Assembly (NCBI GenBank): GCA_963803375.1
Contig: CAWDMB010000010.1
Location: 13,678 to 77,677, forward strand
Source of the DNA: JAOPZW01 sp963803375
Lineage (GTDB): Bacteria > Actinomycetota > Thermoleophilia > Solirubrobacterales > Solirubrobacteraceae
Length of the DNA stretch: 64,000 nucleotides
Direction of reading: 5' to 3'
The translations under genes and the position numbers were made by a program. Below are positions 11,345-20,534 of the stretch, in pieces. Every line of letters begins with the position of its first letter. The stretch's first letter is position 1. The notes under the pieces were generated by a model that ran no database searches, was not told the DNA's origin, and saw nothing but the letters and a program-made list of their open reading frames with translations.

Positions 11345-12202
11345 TCACGGCCTCGTGGCGGCCCGGCGCCGCCGGCGCGGGCGCGGCTGGCAGCGCTCGC
11401 AGGCGTACGTGCCGCGCCCGGCGGCCACGAGCTTGACGACCTCGCCGCCGCACGCCGGGCAGGGCTCGCCGTCGCGGCGGTGGACGAGGAACTCGTGCTG
11501 GAAGGCTCCGCGGACGCCGTCCGCGTGGCGGAAGTCGTCGATCGTCGCGCCGCCGGCGGCGAGCCCGGCGACGAGCGCGTCGCGCACCGCCGTCGCGACG
11601 GCGTCCCATTGCGCGCGGCTCAGCGCGCCGGCCGGGCGCAGCGGATGGACGCGCGCGCGGAAGAGCGCCTCGTCGGCGTAGATGTTCCCGACGCCGGCGA
11701 CATGGCGCTGGTCGAGCAGGAAGGCCTTGACGGGCGCACGCCGGCCGCGCGCGCGGCGCCGCAGCGCAGCGCCGTCGAGCTCGCCGGAGAGCGGCTCGAA
11801 ACCCAGGCGCGCGGCGAAGAACGCCTCGACCGCGGCCGGGCCCAGCGCCAGCTCGCCGGTGCCGAAGCGCCGGGGATCGCAGAAGCGCACCTCGTGGGCG
11901 CCGCCGTCGAGGACGATCCGCACGCGCTCGTAGCGGGGCTCATCGGGGGGATCGAGCAGCAGCGTCCCGGTCATGCGCAGGTGCATGAGCAGGAACGCCT
12001 CGTCCTCGAGCTCCCACACGAGGTACTTGCCGCGCCGTTGCAGCGCGACGACCCGGCGGCCTTCGAGCGCGTCGGCGAGCGCCGCGGGCGCCAGCGGCGC
12101 GCACCAGCGCGGGTCGTGGATCGCGAGCATGTCGAGCCGGCGGCCCTCGACGTGCGGGGCGAGCTGGCGGCGGATCGTCTCGACCTCGGGGAGCTCGGGC
12201 AT
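11345..12202 (-). CDS. mutM: Formamidopyrimidine-DNA glycosylase MutM (Fpg)
   Basis: 285 residues starting at MPELPEVE, where Pro2 is the nucleophile and Glu3/Glu6 are catalytic. Lys in QRRGKYLVW, the FCDPRRFG loop, the VAGVGNIYADE helix-two-turn-helix and a C-terminal zinc finger (CPAC...CERC) complete the family signature. It excises oxidised purines such as 8-oxoguanine and nicks the DNA. The frame is open upstream through a 54-nt stretch related to deoB, but the ATG before PELPEV is the certain start. Confidence 0.97.
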   Translation of the reverse strand: MPELPEVETIRRQLAPHVEGRRLDMLAIHDPRWCAPLAPAALADALEGRRVVALQRRGKYLVWELEDEAFLLMHLRMTGTLLLDPPDEPRYERVRIVLDGGAHEVRFCDPRRFGTGELALGPAAVEAFFAARLGFEPLSGELDGAALRRRARGRRAPVKAFLLDQRHVAGVGNIYADEALFRARVHPLRPAGALSRAQWDAVATAVRDALVAGLAAGGATIDDFRHADGVRGAFQHEFLVHRRDGEPCPACGGEVVKLVAAGRGTYACERCQPRPRRRRRAATRP

Positions 12203-12256
12203 CACACGAACGGTAGCCCGCGCAGCGCAGGGGGCCTCGCGGCCGCTGAGCCGGCG

Positions 12257-12310
12257 CAGCGCGCCGGCGCCGCACGCGTCGAGGACGATGACGGCGGCGC
12301 GGCGGCCCAC
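12257..12310 (-). pseudogene. deoB: Remnant of phosphopentomutase (deoB) N-terminus
   Basis: From a GTG at 12310 the minus strand reads MGRRAAVIVLDACGAGAL. This looks like the start of phosphopentomutase, whose metal-binding N-terminus is of the form ..VIVLDxxGxGAxPDA. The similarity stops after GAL, where PDA should follow. The scrap sits immediately downstream of xerD, exactly where deoB/drm is found in other Gram-positives (for example the Bacillus xerD-drm pair). It is in frame with mutM and short, so the assignment rests on pattern and context. Confidence 0.5.
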
Positions 12311-12327
12311 TCGCCACGCGTTGTCGC

Positions 12328-13272
12328 CTACGACGCGTGCGCGCGAGGATGCGCGGCGAAGTAGGCATCCTTCAGGCGCTCGGCCGACAGGTGCGTGTAG
12401 ATCTGCGTCGTGGCGATGTCGGCGTGGCCGAGCATCTCCTGCAGCGAGCGCAGGTCGCAGCCGCCTGCGAGCAGGTGCGTCGCGAACGTGTGGCGGAGCG
12501 TGTGCGGGCTCATGCGATCGTCGAGCCCGGCCGCGCGCGCGTGGCGCTGGACGATCTTGTAGAGGCCCTGGCGCGTGAGGCCGCCGCCGCGCTGGTTGAC
12601 GAAGAGCCGCCGTTGTTCTCCGAGCCCGACGAACGCCGGGCGCCCGCGGACGAGGTACGTCCGCACGGCCTCGAGCGCCTCGCGCCCGACGGGGACCATG
12701 CGCTCCTTGGCCCCCTTGCCCCGGGCGCGCAGGACCCCGGCGCGCAGGTCCACGTCGCGCACCTCGAGGTCGACCGCCTCCGACGCTCGTAGCCCGCACG
12801 CGTACATGAGCTCGAGAAGCGCGCGGTCGCGCAGCAGCGCCGCCGGCGACGTGCCGCGCCCGATGGCGAGCAGCCGCGCGACCTCGTCGCGGGTCAGCAC
12901 CTGCGGGAGGCGCTGGCGCTTGCGGGGAGCGCGCAGGTCAGGCGTCGGATCGTGCTCGATCAGCGCCTCGCGACGCAGGTGGCGGTAGAACGAGCGCAGG
13001 CAGGCGGCCTTGCGCTGCAGCGTGGCGGCGGCGACCGGTGGCCGGCCCTCGCCCCCGGCGGCCAGCTCGTCCAGGAACGCGGCGAGGTCGGCATGCCCGG
13101 CCGTGCGCGCATCCACGCCGCGGCGCGCGAGGAAGCCTCCGAACTGGAGGAGATCGGTGCGGTAGGCCTCGAGCGTGTTGCGCGACAGCCCCCGCTCGAA
13201 CTCGAGATCGGCCAGGAAGTCGAGGAGGTCGCCCTCGAAGGGCCGCGGCTCGGCGGGGGCATGGAGGGCCAT
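12328..13272 (-). CDS. xerD: Site-specific tyrosine recombinase XerD
   Basis: 314 residues. The SAM-like N-terminal core-binding domain (FLADLEFERGLSRNTLEAY) is followed by the catalytic domain with the tyrosine recombinase set: Arg in YACGLRASE, Lys in ARGKGAKER, HTLRHTFATHL (His-x-x-Arg), LGHADI and the nucleophile in IYTHL. With a partner it resolves chromosome dimers at dif. The order pyrG-NUDIX-xerD is the conserved actinobacterial arrangement and supports xerD rather than a phage integrase. Confidence 0.93.
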   Translation of the reverse strand: MALHAPAEPRPFEGDLLDFLADLEFERGLSRNTLEAYRTDLLQFGGFLARRGVDARTAGHADLAAFLDELAAGGEGRPPVAAATLQRKAACLRSFYRHLRREALIEHDPTPDLRAPRKRQRLPQVLTRDEVARLLAIGRGTSPAALLRDRALLELMYACGLRASEAVDLEVRDVDLRAGVLRARGKGAKERMVPVGREALEAVRTYLVRGRPAFVGLGEQRRLFVNQRGGGLTRQGLYKIVQRHARAAGLDDRMSPHTLRHTFATHLLAGGCDLRSLQEMLGHADIATTQIYTHLSAERLKDAYFAAHPRAHAS

Positions 13273-13336
13273 CGCCGAGGGACTTCGCGCCCGGCCACGG
13301 CCTTCCCTGCCCGTGCAAGGGGCCGTGCGGTGCCGT

Positions 13337-13879
13337 CTAGCGCGACTTCAGCCAGAGCAGGGCGATGAGCGTCTTGGCGTCGCGCGTGGCGGCGATCGCG
13401 CCGTCGAGGTCGGCGAGCGGCCAACGGACGAGCTCGATGCGTTCGTTGTGCTCGGCCTGCGCGCGGCGCGCGCTCAGCCCGGTTGCGTGGAAGAGGTGGA
13501 CAGTCTCGTCGAGGATCCCGACGCTCGAGACGTAGGCGGTGATCGGCTCCCAGCACTCCGCTGCGCGTCCGACCTCCTCGGCGAGCTCCCGCTGGGCGGC
13601 CTGCAGGGGTGCCTCGCCCTCGACGTCGAGGCGCCCGGCCGGGATCTCGAGGAAGTCGGGGTCGCCCACGACCTCGCGCGGCTGGCGGACGAGAAGCAGG
13701 TGCTCGTCGTCGTGGGCCAGGATGCCGACGGCGCCCTGGTGGCGGACGACCTCGCGCTCGACCTCCTCACCATCGGGGAAGCGAAAGCGCTCCGCGCGGA
13801 CCGTGACGATCCTGCCCTCGTAGAGGGTGCGGCCCCCGAGGGCCTCGAAGCGGCGGTCGGCGGAGGGCATGCGCGGCAT
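13337..13879 (-). CDS. NUDIX hydrolase, ADP-ribose pyrophosphatase type
   Basis: 180 residues. The Nudix box runs from GRLDVEGE to RELAEEVG; it has one extra residue between the first Gly and Glu, a variant also usual in mycobacterial ADP-ribose pyrophosphatases at the same locus. The preceding VRHQGAVGIL and LLVRQPREVVG segments match the ADPRase subgroup. It is expected to cleave ADP-ribose to AMP and ribose 5-phosphate. It lies between the M20 peptidase (21 nt upstream) and xerD (64 nt downstream). Confidence 0.92.
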   Translation of the reverse strand: MPRMPSADRRFEALGGRTLYEGRIVTVRAERFRFPDGEEVEREVVRHQGAVGILAHDDEHLLLVRQPREVVGDPDFLEIPAGRLDVEGEAPLQAAQRELAEEVGRAAECWEPITAYVSSVGILDETVHLFHATGLSARRAQAEHNERIELVRWPLADLDGAIAATRDAKTLIALLWLKSR

Positions 13880-13900
13880 GCTGCCCGTCGGGGCCGCGCG

Positions 13901-15037
13901 CTACTCGGCGAGAACGTCGAGGAGCGCGAGCGTGACGTCGAGCATCCCCTCCAGCGCGGCCTGGCTGACCCGCTCGGAGGGCTCGTGATTGCGCTCGGTC
14001 CCGTTGGCGAGGTTCGTGCACGGCAGGCCCGCGGCCACGAGCGCGTTCGCGTCGGAGGCGGCGGCGCTCGCCACCCGGCGCGGCGTGTAGCCGCACGCGC
14101 GCAGCGCCGCCTCGGCGGCGAGCACCCCGGGCGCGCCCGTCGCATGGCGATAGCTCACGAAGCAGCGCTGCACGGTGACGTCGAGGTCGCACTCGCAGGC
14201 CGGGTCGTTGGCCGCGTCGTAGCAGTGGTCGACCATCTCGGCCACGACGTTCTCGACCGCGGCGTCGGTGAGCGAGCGCGCCTCGGCGACCACCGTGCAG
14301 CGCTCCGGGACCACGTTCGTCGCGCCGGGACGGCCGCCCTCCACCCACGAGACGTTCGCGGTCGTCTCCTCGTCGACGCGCCCGAGTCGCATCGCGGCGA
14401 TCGCGCGCGCGGCCGCGAGCACCGCGCTGCGCCCGTCCTCGGGATGCAGCCCCGCGTGGGCGGCCGTCCCGCGGAAGGCGGCCCGCAGGCGGAAGGAGGC
14501 CGGCGACGCGACGACGACCTCGCCGATCGGCGTCGCGTGGTCGAAGACGAAGCCCTGCTCGGAGCGCAGGCCCGAGCGGTCGAAGGCCGCGGCGCCGGCG
14601 AGCGCGTCCTCCTCGGCGACCGTGAAGAGGAGCTCGACCCCGAGCGGCGTGCCCTCGACCGCCGCGCGGTGCGCGAGCGCGAGCAGCATTGCGACCGCCG
14701 CCTTGTTGTCGGCGCCGAGGATCGTGTCGCCCGCGCTCTCCCAGCCGCCGTCGACGAGGACGGGCTCGATTGGCTCCTCGTGCGGGACCGTGTCCAGGTG
14801 CGCGCACAGCGCGACGGTCCGCTCCGTGCGGCCCGGCAGCCGGGCGAGCAGGTTGCCCGCGTCGCCGCCAGTCGCTGCGCTCGCGTCGTCCTCGGCGACC
14901 TCGAGGCCGAGCGCGCGCAGCTCGTCGGCGACGCGGTCGGCGACGGCGCGCTCGCGATGCGACGGGCTCGGGATCGCGCAGAGCTCGGCGAAGAGCTCGT
15001 TGAGCCGGCGGCGCTCGACCTCCGAGGCGGACCTCAC
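13901..15037 (-). CDS. M20 family metallopeptidase (tripeptidase T-like)
   Basis: 378 residues from GTG 15037; a GTG at 15100 is also in frame but would overlap pyrG by 29 nt. Metal ligands typical of M20 enzymes are visible: CAHLDTVP (His, Asp), GADNKAAVAMLL (bridging Asp), VAEEDAL (Glu-Glu) and a late His in TERNHEPSE. The lid/dimerisation domain lies between, with GTAAHAGLHPEDG. It is a cytosolic zinc aminopeptidase or amidohydrolase, probably of the PepT-like branch. It is an insertion between pyrG and the NUDIX gene relative to mycobacteria. Confidence 0.88.
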   Translation of the reverse strand: MRSASEVERRRLNELFAELCAIPSPSHRERAVADRVADELRALGLEVAEDDASAATGGDAGNLLARLPGRTERTVALCAHLDTVPHEEPIEPVLVDGGWESAGDTILGADNKAAVAMLLALAHRAAVEGTPLGVELLFTVAEEDALAGAAAFDRSGLRSEQGFVFDHATPIGEVVVASPASFRLRAAFRGTAAHAGLHPEDGRSAVLAAARAIAAMRLGRVDEETTANVSWVEGGRPGATNVVPERCTVVAEARSLTDAAVENVVAEMVDHCYDAANDPACECDLDVTVQRCFVSYRHATGAPGVLAAEAALRACGYTPRRVASAAASDANALVAAGLPCTNLANGTERNHEPSERVSQAALEGMLDVTLALLDVLAE

Positions 15038-15071
15038 CGCGCGCTGCCCGGCCGGGGTCGCCGCGTCGGCC

Positions 15072-16742
15072 TCACGCGCGCGCGGCGCGCACCTCGCCAC
15101 CCACGGCCGGCTCGAGCTCGTCGCCCGCCCGCCCGCGCGCCCGCTCCAGCGAAGCGGCCACGAAGTCGCGCAGGAGCGGCGCCGGGCGCTCGGGGCGCGA
15201 CTTGAACTCGGGGTGGAACTGCGAGGCGACGAAGAACGGGTGGTCGCGCAGCTCGATGATCTCCACGAGGCGCTCGTCGGGCGAGGTACCCGAGACCACG
15301 AGCCCGGCCGCCTCCAGGCGCTTGCGCAGCGAGATCGAGACCTCGTAGCGGTGGCGGTGGCGCTCGTAGACGACGGCCTCGCCGTAGCCGTCGCGCGCGC
15401 GGGTGTCGGGGTGCAGCTTGATCGGATCGGCGCCGAGGCGCATCGTTCCGCCGAGGTCGGAGACCTCCTTCTGCTCGGGCAGGAGGTCGATGACCGGCCA
15501 CTCGGTCTCGATGTCGAACTCGGTCGAGTTCGCGCCCGGCATGCCGGCGACGTGGCGGGCGAACTCGCAGACCGCGGTCTGCATGCCCAGGCAGATCCCG
15601 AAGTAGGGGATGCGCCGCTCGCGCGCGAAGCGGATCGCGCGGATCTTGCCCTCGATCCCGCGCCCGCCGAAGCCGCCGGGCACGAGCACGCCGTCGGCCC
15701 CGCCCAGGCGCCGCTGCGTCGCGGCGTCGTCCTCGAGCGTCTCGGAGTCGACCCAGTCGATCTGGATGTCGCCGCCGTGGAGGTACCCGGAGTGGCGCAG
15801 CGCCTCGCTGACCGACAGGTACGCGTCCGCGAGCTGGACGTACTTGCCCACGAGCGCGATCCGCACGGGCATCCGGGCGGCGTCGGCGCGCTCGGTGATC
15901 TCGCGCCACTCCTGCAGGTCGACCTCGGGCGCGTCGAGGCTGAAGTGCTCGACGATGAGCCCGTCGACGTTCTGCTCGCCGAACCAGAGCGGGACCTTGT
16001 AGATGTTGTCGACGTCCTTGGCCGAGATGACCGACTCGTGACCGAGCGAGGCGAAGAGCGCGATCTTGCGGCGGATGTCGAGGCCGAGCTCGGACTCGGA
16101 GCGGCACAGCAGCATGTCGGGCTGGATGCCGATCCGCCGCAGCTCGTTGACCGAGTGCTGGGTCGGCTTCGTCTTGAGCTCCCCCGCGTGGCCGATGTAC
16201 GGGACGAGCGTGAGATGGATGTACATGCAGTTCCGGCGACCCACGTCGACCGGGAACTGCCGGATGGCCTCCAGGAACGGCAGCGACTCGATGTCGCCCA
16301 CGGTGCCGCCGATCTCGGTGATGACGACGTCGACGTCGCTCGACTCGGCCATGAGCCGCACGCGCTGCTTGATCTCGTCGGTGATGTGGGGCACGACCTG
16401 GACGGTGCCGCCGAGGTAGTCGCCGCGGCGCTCGCGGCGGATGACCGAGTTGTAGATGCCGCCGGCGGTCACGTTCGAGGCGCGCGTCGTGTTCGTGTTC
16501 GTGAAGCGCTCGTAGTGACCGAGGTCGAGATCGGTCTCCGCGCCGTCCTCGGTGACGAAGACCTCGCCGTGCTGGTAGGGCGACATCGTCCCGGGGTCGA
16601 CGTTGATGTAGGGGTCGAACTTCTGCAGGCCGACCGAGAGGCCGCGGGCGACGAGGAGGCGCCCGATCGAGGCCGCGGCGATGCCCTTCCCCAACGACGA
16701 AACGACGCCGCCCGTGACGAAGATGTAGCGCGGCCTGGTCAC
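15072..16742 (-). CDS. pyrG: CTP synthase
   Basis: 556 residues. The N-terminal synthetase domain has FVTGGVVSSLGKG, QKFDPYINVDPGTMSP and TDLDLGHYERF. The C-terminal class-I glutamine amidotransferase has the nucleophile in FGICLGMQ and the His-x-Glu in SQFHPEF. It converts UTP to CTP with glutamine and ATP. ATG 16742 gives the canonical start. A TACACT box at 16761-16766 on the minus strand lies about 18 nt upstream and may be its -10. It is divergent from msrB. Confidence 0.98.
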   Translation of the reverse strand: MTRPRYIFVTGGVVSSLGKGIAAASIGRLLVARGLSVGLQKFDPYINVDPGTMSPYQHGEVFVTEDGAETDLDLGHYERFTNTNTTRASNVTAGGIYNSVIRRERRGDYLGGTVQVVPHITDEIKQRVRLMAESSDVDVVITEIGGTVGDIESLPFLEAIRQFPVDVGRRNCMYIHLTLVPYIGHAGELKTKPTQHSVNELRRIGIQPDMLLCRSESELGLDIRRKIALFASLGHESVISAKDVDNIYKVPLWFGEQNVDGLIVEHFSLDAPEVDLQEWREITERADAARMPVRIALVGKYVQLADAYLSVSEALRHSGYLHGGDIQIDWVDSETLEDDAATQRRLGGADGVLVPGGFGGRGIEGKIRAIRFARERRIPYFGICLGMQTAVCEFARHVAGMPGANSTEFDIETEWPVIDLLPEQKEVSDLGGTMRLGADPIKLHPDTRARDGYGEAVVYERHRHRYEVSISLRKRLEAAGLVVSGTSPDERLVEIIELRDHPFFVASQFHPEFKSRPERPAPLLRDFVAASLERARGRAGDELEPAVGGEVRAARA

Positions 16743-16888
16743 CCGGCGCCCTGCCGATGCAGTGTAGGCACCCGAAGAAGGTAGCGAGGGCCGCGGACGC
16801 CGGGTGCTCAGCCCGCTTCCAGCTCGCCGGTCCGCCCACGCCCGCCGGCCGTAACGTGTGCGGCGCGCACGCAGACCGAAAGGCAGAC

Positions 16889-17305
16889 ATGAGCGACACC
16901 AACACGAACCCGAAGATCACCAAGACCGACGAGGAGTGGCGCCGCGAGCTCGACCCCGCGGCGTACGAGGTCCTGCGCCGGGCGGCCACGGAGCGCCCGT
17001 GGGCCGGGCGCTACGTCGACGAGAAGGGCGACGGCGTCTACCGCTGCGCCGGCTGCGGCAACCCGCTCTTCGCCTCCGACACGAAGTTCGAGTCCGGCTC
17101 GGGCTGGCCGAGCTTCACCGACCCGATGTTCGGCGCGGCGGTCGAGACGCGCACCGACGGCTCGCACGGCATGGTCCGCACCGAGGTGACCTGCGCGCGC
17201 TGTGGCGGGCACCTCGGCCACGTCTTCGACGACGGCCCCGCCGACAAGGGCGGGATGCGCTACTGCATCAACTCCTGCGCGCTGGACCTCGACCGCGCGT
17301 CGTAG
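16889..17305 (+). CDS. msrB: Peptide-methionine (R)-S-oxide reductase MsrB
   Basis: 138 residues. Structural zinc cysteines are C53/C56 (CAGC) and C102/C105 (CARC). The catalytic Cys is C126 in GMRYCINS, and GSGWPSF and GHVFDDGP are family hallmarks. It repairs methionine-R-sulfoxide. A Shine-Dalgarno-like GAAAGG lies 5 nt before the ATG, and no homology extends upstream in the open frame. The gene separates pyrG from recN, which are neighbours or near-neighbours in related chromosomes. Confidence 0.95.
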   Translation: MSDTNTNPKITKTDEEWRRELDPAAYEVLRRAATERPWAGRYVDEKGDGVYRCAGCGNPLFASDTKFESGSGWPSFTDPMFGAAVETRTDGSHGMVRTEVTCARCGGHLGHVFDDGPADKGGMRYCINSCALDLDRAS

Positions 17306-17319
17306 CCCCCCCACCGCAC

Positions 17320-18975
17320 TCACGCCGCCCGCAGCAGCTCCTTCGCATGCCTGCGGGCGGCGACGTCGCCGGCGTCGGCGCCGAGCATGCGCACGAGCTC
17401 GGCGACGACCTCCCCGCCGCCGAGCGCCCGGACCGTCGCGCGCGCGGGCTCGGTCGCGACGTCCTTGGCGATCGAGAAATGACGCGCCGCGAGCGAGGCG
17501 ATCTGGGGCAGGTGGGTGATGCAGAGCACCTGACGCCCGGCCGCCAGCGCGCGCAGCTGCGCCCCCACCGCCCGGGCGGTCACCCCGCCGATGCCGGCGT
17601 CGACCTCGTCGAAGACGAGCGTCGCCTCGCCGCCGGCGTCGGCGGCGCCGAGCAGCGCGAGCATGACCCGCGAGAGCTCACCGCCCGAGGCGATCTCGCG
17701 CACCGGCGCGCCGGGCACACCCGGGTTGGCGGCGAGGAGGAACTCGACCGCGTCGGCGCCGGTGGGTCCCGGCTCGCGCGGCGTCAGCGCGATCTCGAAG
17801 CTCGCGCCGTCCATGGCGAGCCGCGCGAGGCGGTCGCGCACCGCCGCCGCCAGGCCCGGCGCTCGCGCCGCCCGCGCCGCGTGGAGCGCAGCCGCGTGAC
17901 CCGCGAGCTCCTCGCGCGCGCCCGCGAGGGCGGCGCCCGCCGCCTCGAACGACGCCTCGGCGCCGGCGAGCTCGTCGCGCCGCGCGCGACACGTCGCCGC
18001 GTGCTCGAGGACCGCCGCGACGCTGCCGCCGTGCTTGCGGGCGAGGCGGTCGAGCACGGCGAGGCGCTCCTCGACCGCCTCGAGCTCGCCGGGCTGCGCC
18101 TCGAGGCGCTCGGCGTAGCGGCGCAGCTCGCCGGCGAGGTCGTCGGCCTCGATCGCCAGCGCACGCCAGCGCTCGGCGAGCGCGTCGAGCGCCGCGTCGA
18201 CGCCGCCCACGCCGTCGAGCGCCGCACCGCCCGCGGCGAGCGGCAGCGCGGCGCCCTCGCCGTCCTCGCCCGCGACCGCCTCGGTGGCTCCGAGCGCCGC
18301 GCCGCGCAGGGCCTCGAGGTGGCGCAGACGCTCGCGCGTCGCCCGCAGCCGGGCGTCCTCGGCCTCGCCGGGGTCGGCGGCCTCGATCTCCGCGAGCTCG
18401 AACTCGAGCAGGTCGAGCTCGCGCTCGCGCGTCCGGGCGCGCTCGCGCAGCGCGTCCAGCGCCGCCTCGCGCTCGCGCACGAGCGCGTGCGCGGCCGCGC
18501 AAGCCGCCCGCGTCGCCTCCTGCCCGGATCCGCCCGCCGCGTCGAGGATGTCGAGCTGCGCCGAGGCGAGCATCAGCCGGCGGTGCTCGTGCTGGCCGAA
18601 GAAGGCCAGCAGGGCGCCGGCGAGCTCGCGCAGGTCGCCGACCGCGGCCGAGCGCCCGTTGACGTATGCGCGCGTGCGGCCCTCGGCGCCCACGCGCCGG
18701 GCGAGCACCACCTCCTCGGCGCCCGCCGGCAGGCGCTCCCCGAGCTCGCCGCGCAGCGCGGCCGGCAGCTCGAAGACCCCCTCGACGTAGACCTCGGCCG
18801 CGCCCGGGCGCACGATCCCCGACCGCGCGCGGCCACCGAGGAGCAGGTCGAGCGCGTGGGCGAGCACGGTCTTGCCGGCGCCGGTCTCCCCCGTGAGCAC
18901 GTTGAGCCCGGGTGCCAGGCGCAGCTCGGCGCGCTCGATCAGCAGGAGGTTCTCGACGCGCAGCTCGGCCAGCAC
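17320..18975 (-). CDS. recN: DNA repair protein RecN
   Basis: 551 residues. The N-terminal half-ATPase has Walker A GETGAGKT. A long Ala/Arg/Glu-rich coiled coil occupies about residues 150-370. The C-terminal half has SGGELSRVMLAL (signature) and TLVFDEVDAGIGG (Walker B). This SMC-like protein acts in double-strand break repair. GTG start at 18975. A TAGACC element 9 nt upstream may provide an extra promoter inside the tlyA-nadK-SDR-recN series. No clear LexA box was seen. Confidence 0.95.
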   Translation of the reverse strand: MLAELRVENLLLIERAELRLAPGLNVLTGETGAGKTVLAHALDLLLGGRARSGIVRPGAAEVYVEGVFELPAALRGELGERLPAGAEEVVLARRVGAEGRTRAYVNGRSAAVGDLRELAGALLAFFGQHEHRRLMLASAQLDILDAAGGSGQEATRAACAAAHALVREREAALDALRERARTRERELDLLEFELAEIEAADPGEAEDARLRATRERLRHLEALRGAALGATEAVAGEDGEGAALPLAAGGAALDGVGGVDAALDALAERWRALAIEADDLAGELRRYAERLEAQPGELEAVEERLAVLDRLARKHGGSVAAVLEHAATCRARRDELAGAEASFEAAGAALAGAREELAGHAAALHAARAARAPGLAAAVRDRLARLAMDGASFEIALTPREPGPTGADAVEFLLAANPGVPGAPVREIASGGELSRVMLALLGAADAGGEATLVFDEVDAGIGGVTARAVGAQLRALAAGRQVLCITHLPQIASLAARHFSIAKDVATEPARATVRALGGGEVVAELVRMLGADAGDVAARRHAKELLRAA

Positions 18976-19029
18976 GCCCAGGGGTCTAGCATCGCGCGCC
19001 GACGGATCGCCCGCCCCGGGCGGGTCTCC

Positions 19030-19674
19030 TCAGAGGCTGCGCAGGGCCTCGTCGATGGGCGTGTCGCCCGACACGAGATCCAACGTGCGCCCGACCGTCC
19101 GCGGCTCGTCGAGACACGCGGCGAGCACCGCGGCGACGTCGTCGCGGGGCACGGAGCCGCGCCCGAGCCGCTCGCCGATCGCCACCCGGCCGGTGCCGAT
19201 CTCGTCGGTGAGCCGCCCTGGGCGGACGATCGTGAAGTCCAGGCCGCTCGCCGCCACCGCGGCGTCGGCCTCGGCCTTGGCCTCGAGGTAGGGTCGCATC
19301 GCCTCCGAGCCGCCGTCCGGGTCGCCCGCGCCCATCGCCGAGACCATGAGGTAACGCGACACCCCCGCGGCGCGCGCCGCCTCCACGAGCTTGACCGCCG
19401 CGCCGAGGTCGACCGTGCGCTTGCGCGCCGGGCCGCTGCCCGCGCCAGCGCCGGCGGCGAAGACGACGGCGTCGGCGCCGTGTAGCTGCGGGGCGAGGTC
19501 CTCGAGGGCCTCGAGGTCGGCCACGATCGCCTCGGCCCCCGCGGCCTCGAGGTCGTCCGCGTGATCGGGATTGCGCACGAGCCCGCGCACGCGGTGACCG
19601 CCCACAGCCAGTCGGCGCTCGAGCCGCAGCGCGATCTGCCCGTGACCGCCCGCGACGACGATGTCGTCGCTCAC
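19030..19674 (-). CDS. NAD(P)-binding atypical SDR
   Basis: 214 residues with an N-terminal Rossmann motif (VAGGHGQIALRLERRL), a later VVFAAGAGAGSG segment and YLMVSAMGAGD in place of the classical Ser/Tyr region, as in the NAD(P)H-binding YwnB/HSCARG-like group. The substrate is unknown. Its GTG start overlaps the nadK stop in the tetranucleotide GTGA (19671-19674), so it is translationally coupled to nadK, whose product makes NADP. That is suggestive of a redox role but not proof. Confidence 0.88.
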   Translation of the reverse strand: MSDDIVVAGGHGQIALRLERRLAVGGHRVRGLVRNPDHADDLEAAGAEAIVADLEALEDLAPQLHGADAVVFAAGAGAGSGPARKRTVDLGAAVKLVEAARAAGVSRYLMVSAMGAGDPDGGSEAMRPYLEAKAEADAAVAASGLDFTIVRPGRLTDEIGTGRVAIGERLGRGSVPRDDVAAVLAACLDEPRTVGRTLDLVSGDTPIDEALRSL

Positions 19675-20534
19675 GAGGCGAGCCGCCCGAACGTCGTGCG
19701 CAGGCGACGGTAGAACGAGGAGCCCGGCATCTGCGCGAGGGTAGCGGCCTCGCGCGCGAACGTCGCCGTGAGCGTCGCTCCCGGCGAGAGTAGGCCGCCG
19801 GACCGGCCGTCGAGCGCGATGTCCACCGGTGCCTCGGACCGGTTGTGGACCGAGAGCTCGTCGCGCGGGGCGACGACGAGCGCCCGGGCGGTCAGGGAGT
19901 GCGGCGAGATGAACGAGACCGCGAAGCCCTCGACCCCCCAGGCCATCACCGGGCCGCCGTTGGCGAGGTTGTAGCCGGTCGAGCCCGCCGGGGTAGCGAT
20001 GACGAGGCCGTCGGCGCGCACGCTGCCCACCTCCTCGCCGTCGACCGCGTAGGCGAGCTCCGCCACGCGCTCCCCCCGGCGGCGATGCACCGCGAGGTCG
20101 TTGACGGCCATCCGCGGCCCCGACGGCGTCTCGAGCACGATCGCGGGCAGCCGCAGGACGTCGAAGTCGCCGGCCAGCGCCGCGCGCAGGCCCGGCTCGA
20201 GGACGGCCGGCTCGGGGTCGATCGTGGCCAGGAACCCGACCTCGCCGTAGTTGACCGCGAAGACCGGCACGCCCGTGCCCGCGTAGTGGCGCAGGGCGCG
20301 CAGGATCGTCCCGTCGCCCCCGAGGACGACGCAGACCTCGACGTCGTCGACGATCGGGGCGTCGAGCTCGAACCCGTCCCGGGCGGCGAGACCGTGCTTG
20401 CGCGTCTCGTCGGCGTCGAAGCGCAGCGTGACCCCCTTGCGGGCGGCCGCGCGCACGAGCGCCTCGAGCGCGGGGCGCACCTGCTCGGTGCGCGTGTGCG
20501 TGAGGACCGTCACCGCCCGCGTGCGTGTCGTCAC
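19671..20534 (-). CDS. nadK: NAD kinase
   Basis: 287 residues from GTG 20534, whose codon overlaps the tlyA stop (GTGA). The catalytic GGDGT is at 72-76 (VVLGGDGTILRA). NDLAVHR and the glycine-rich TPAGSTGYNLANGGP segment complete the NAD kinase signature. It phosphorylates NAD to NADP. tlyA-nadK-recN is a conserved actinobacterial order. Confidence 0.97.
   Translation of the reverse strand: MTTRTRAVTVLTHTRTEQVRPALEALVRAAARKGVTLRFDADETRKHGLAARDGFELDAPIVDDVEVCVVLGGDGTILRALRHYAGTGVPVFAVNYGEVGFLATIDPEPAVLEPGLRAALAGDFDVLRLPAIVLETPSGPRMAVNDLAVHRRRGERVAELAYAVDGEEVGSVRADGLVIATPAGSTGYNLANGGPVMAWGVEGFAVSFISPHSLTARALVVAPRDELSVHNRSEAPVDIALDGRSGGLLSPGATLTATFAREAATLAQMPGSSFYRRLRTTFGRLAS

Noticed and set aside
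17320..18975. LexA/SOS box for recN
   Set aside because: No convincing actinobacterial-type or E. coli-type LexA palindrome was found in the 54 bp upstream.
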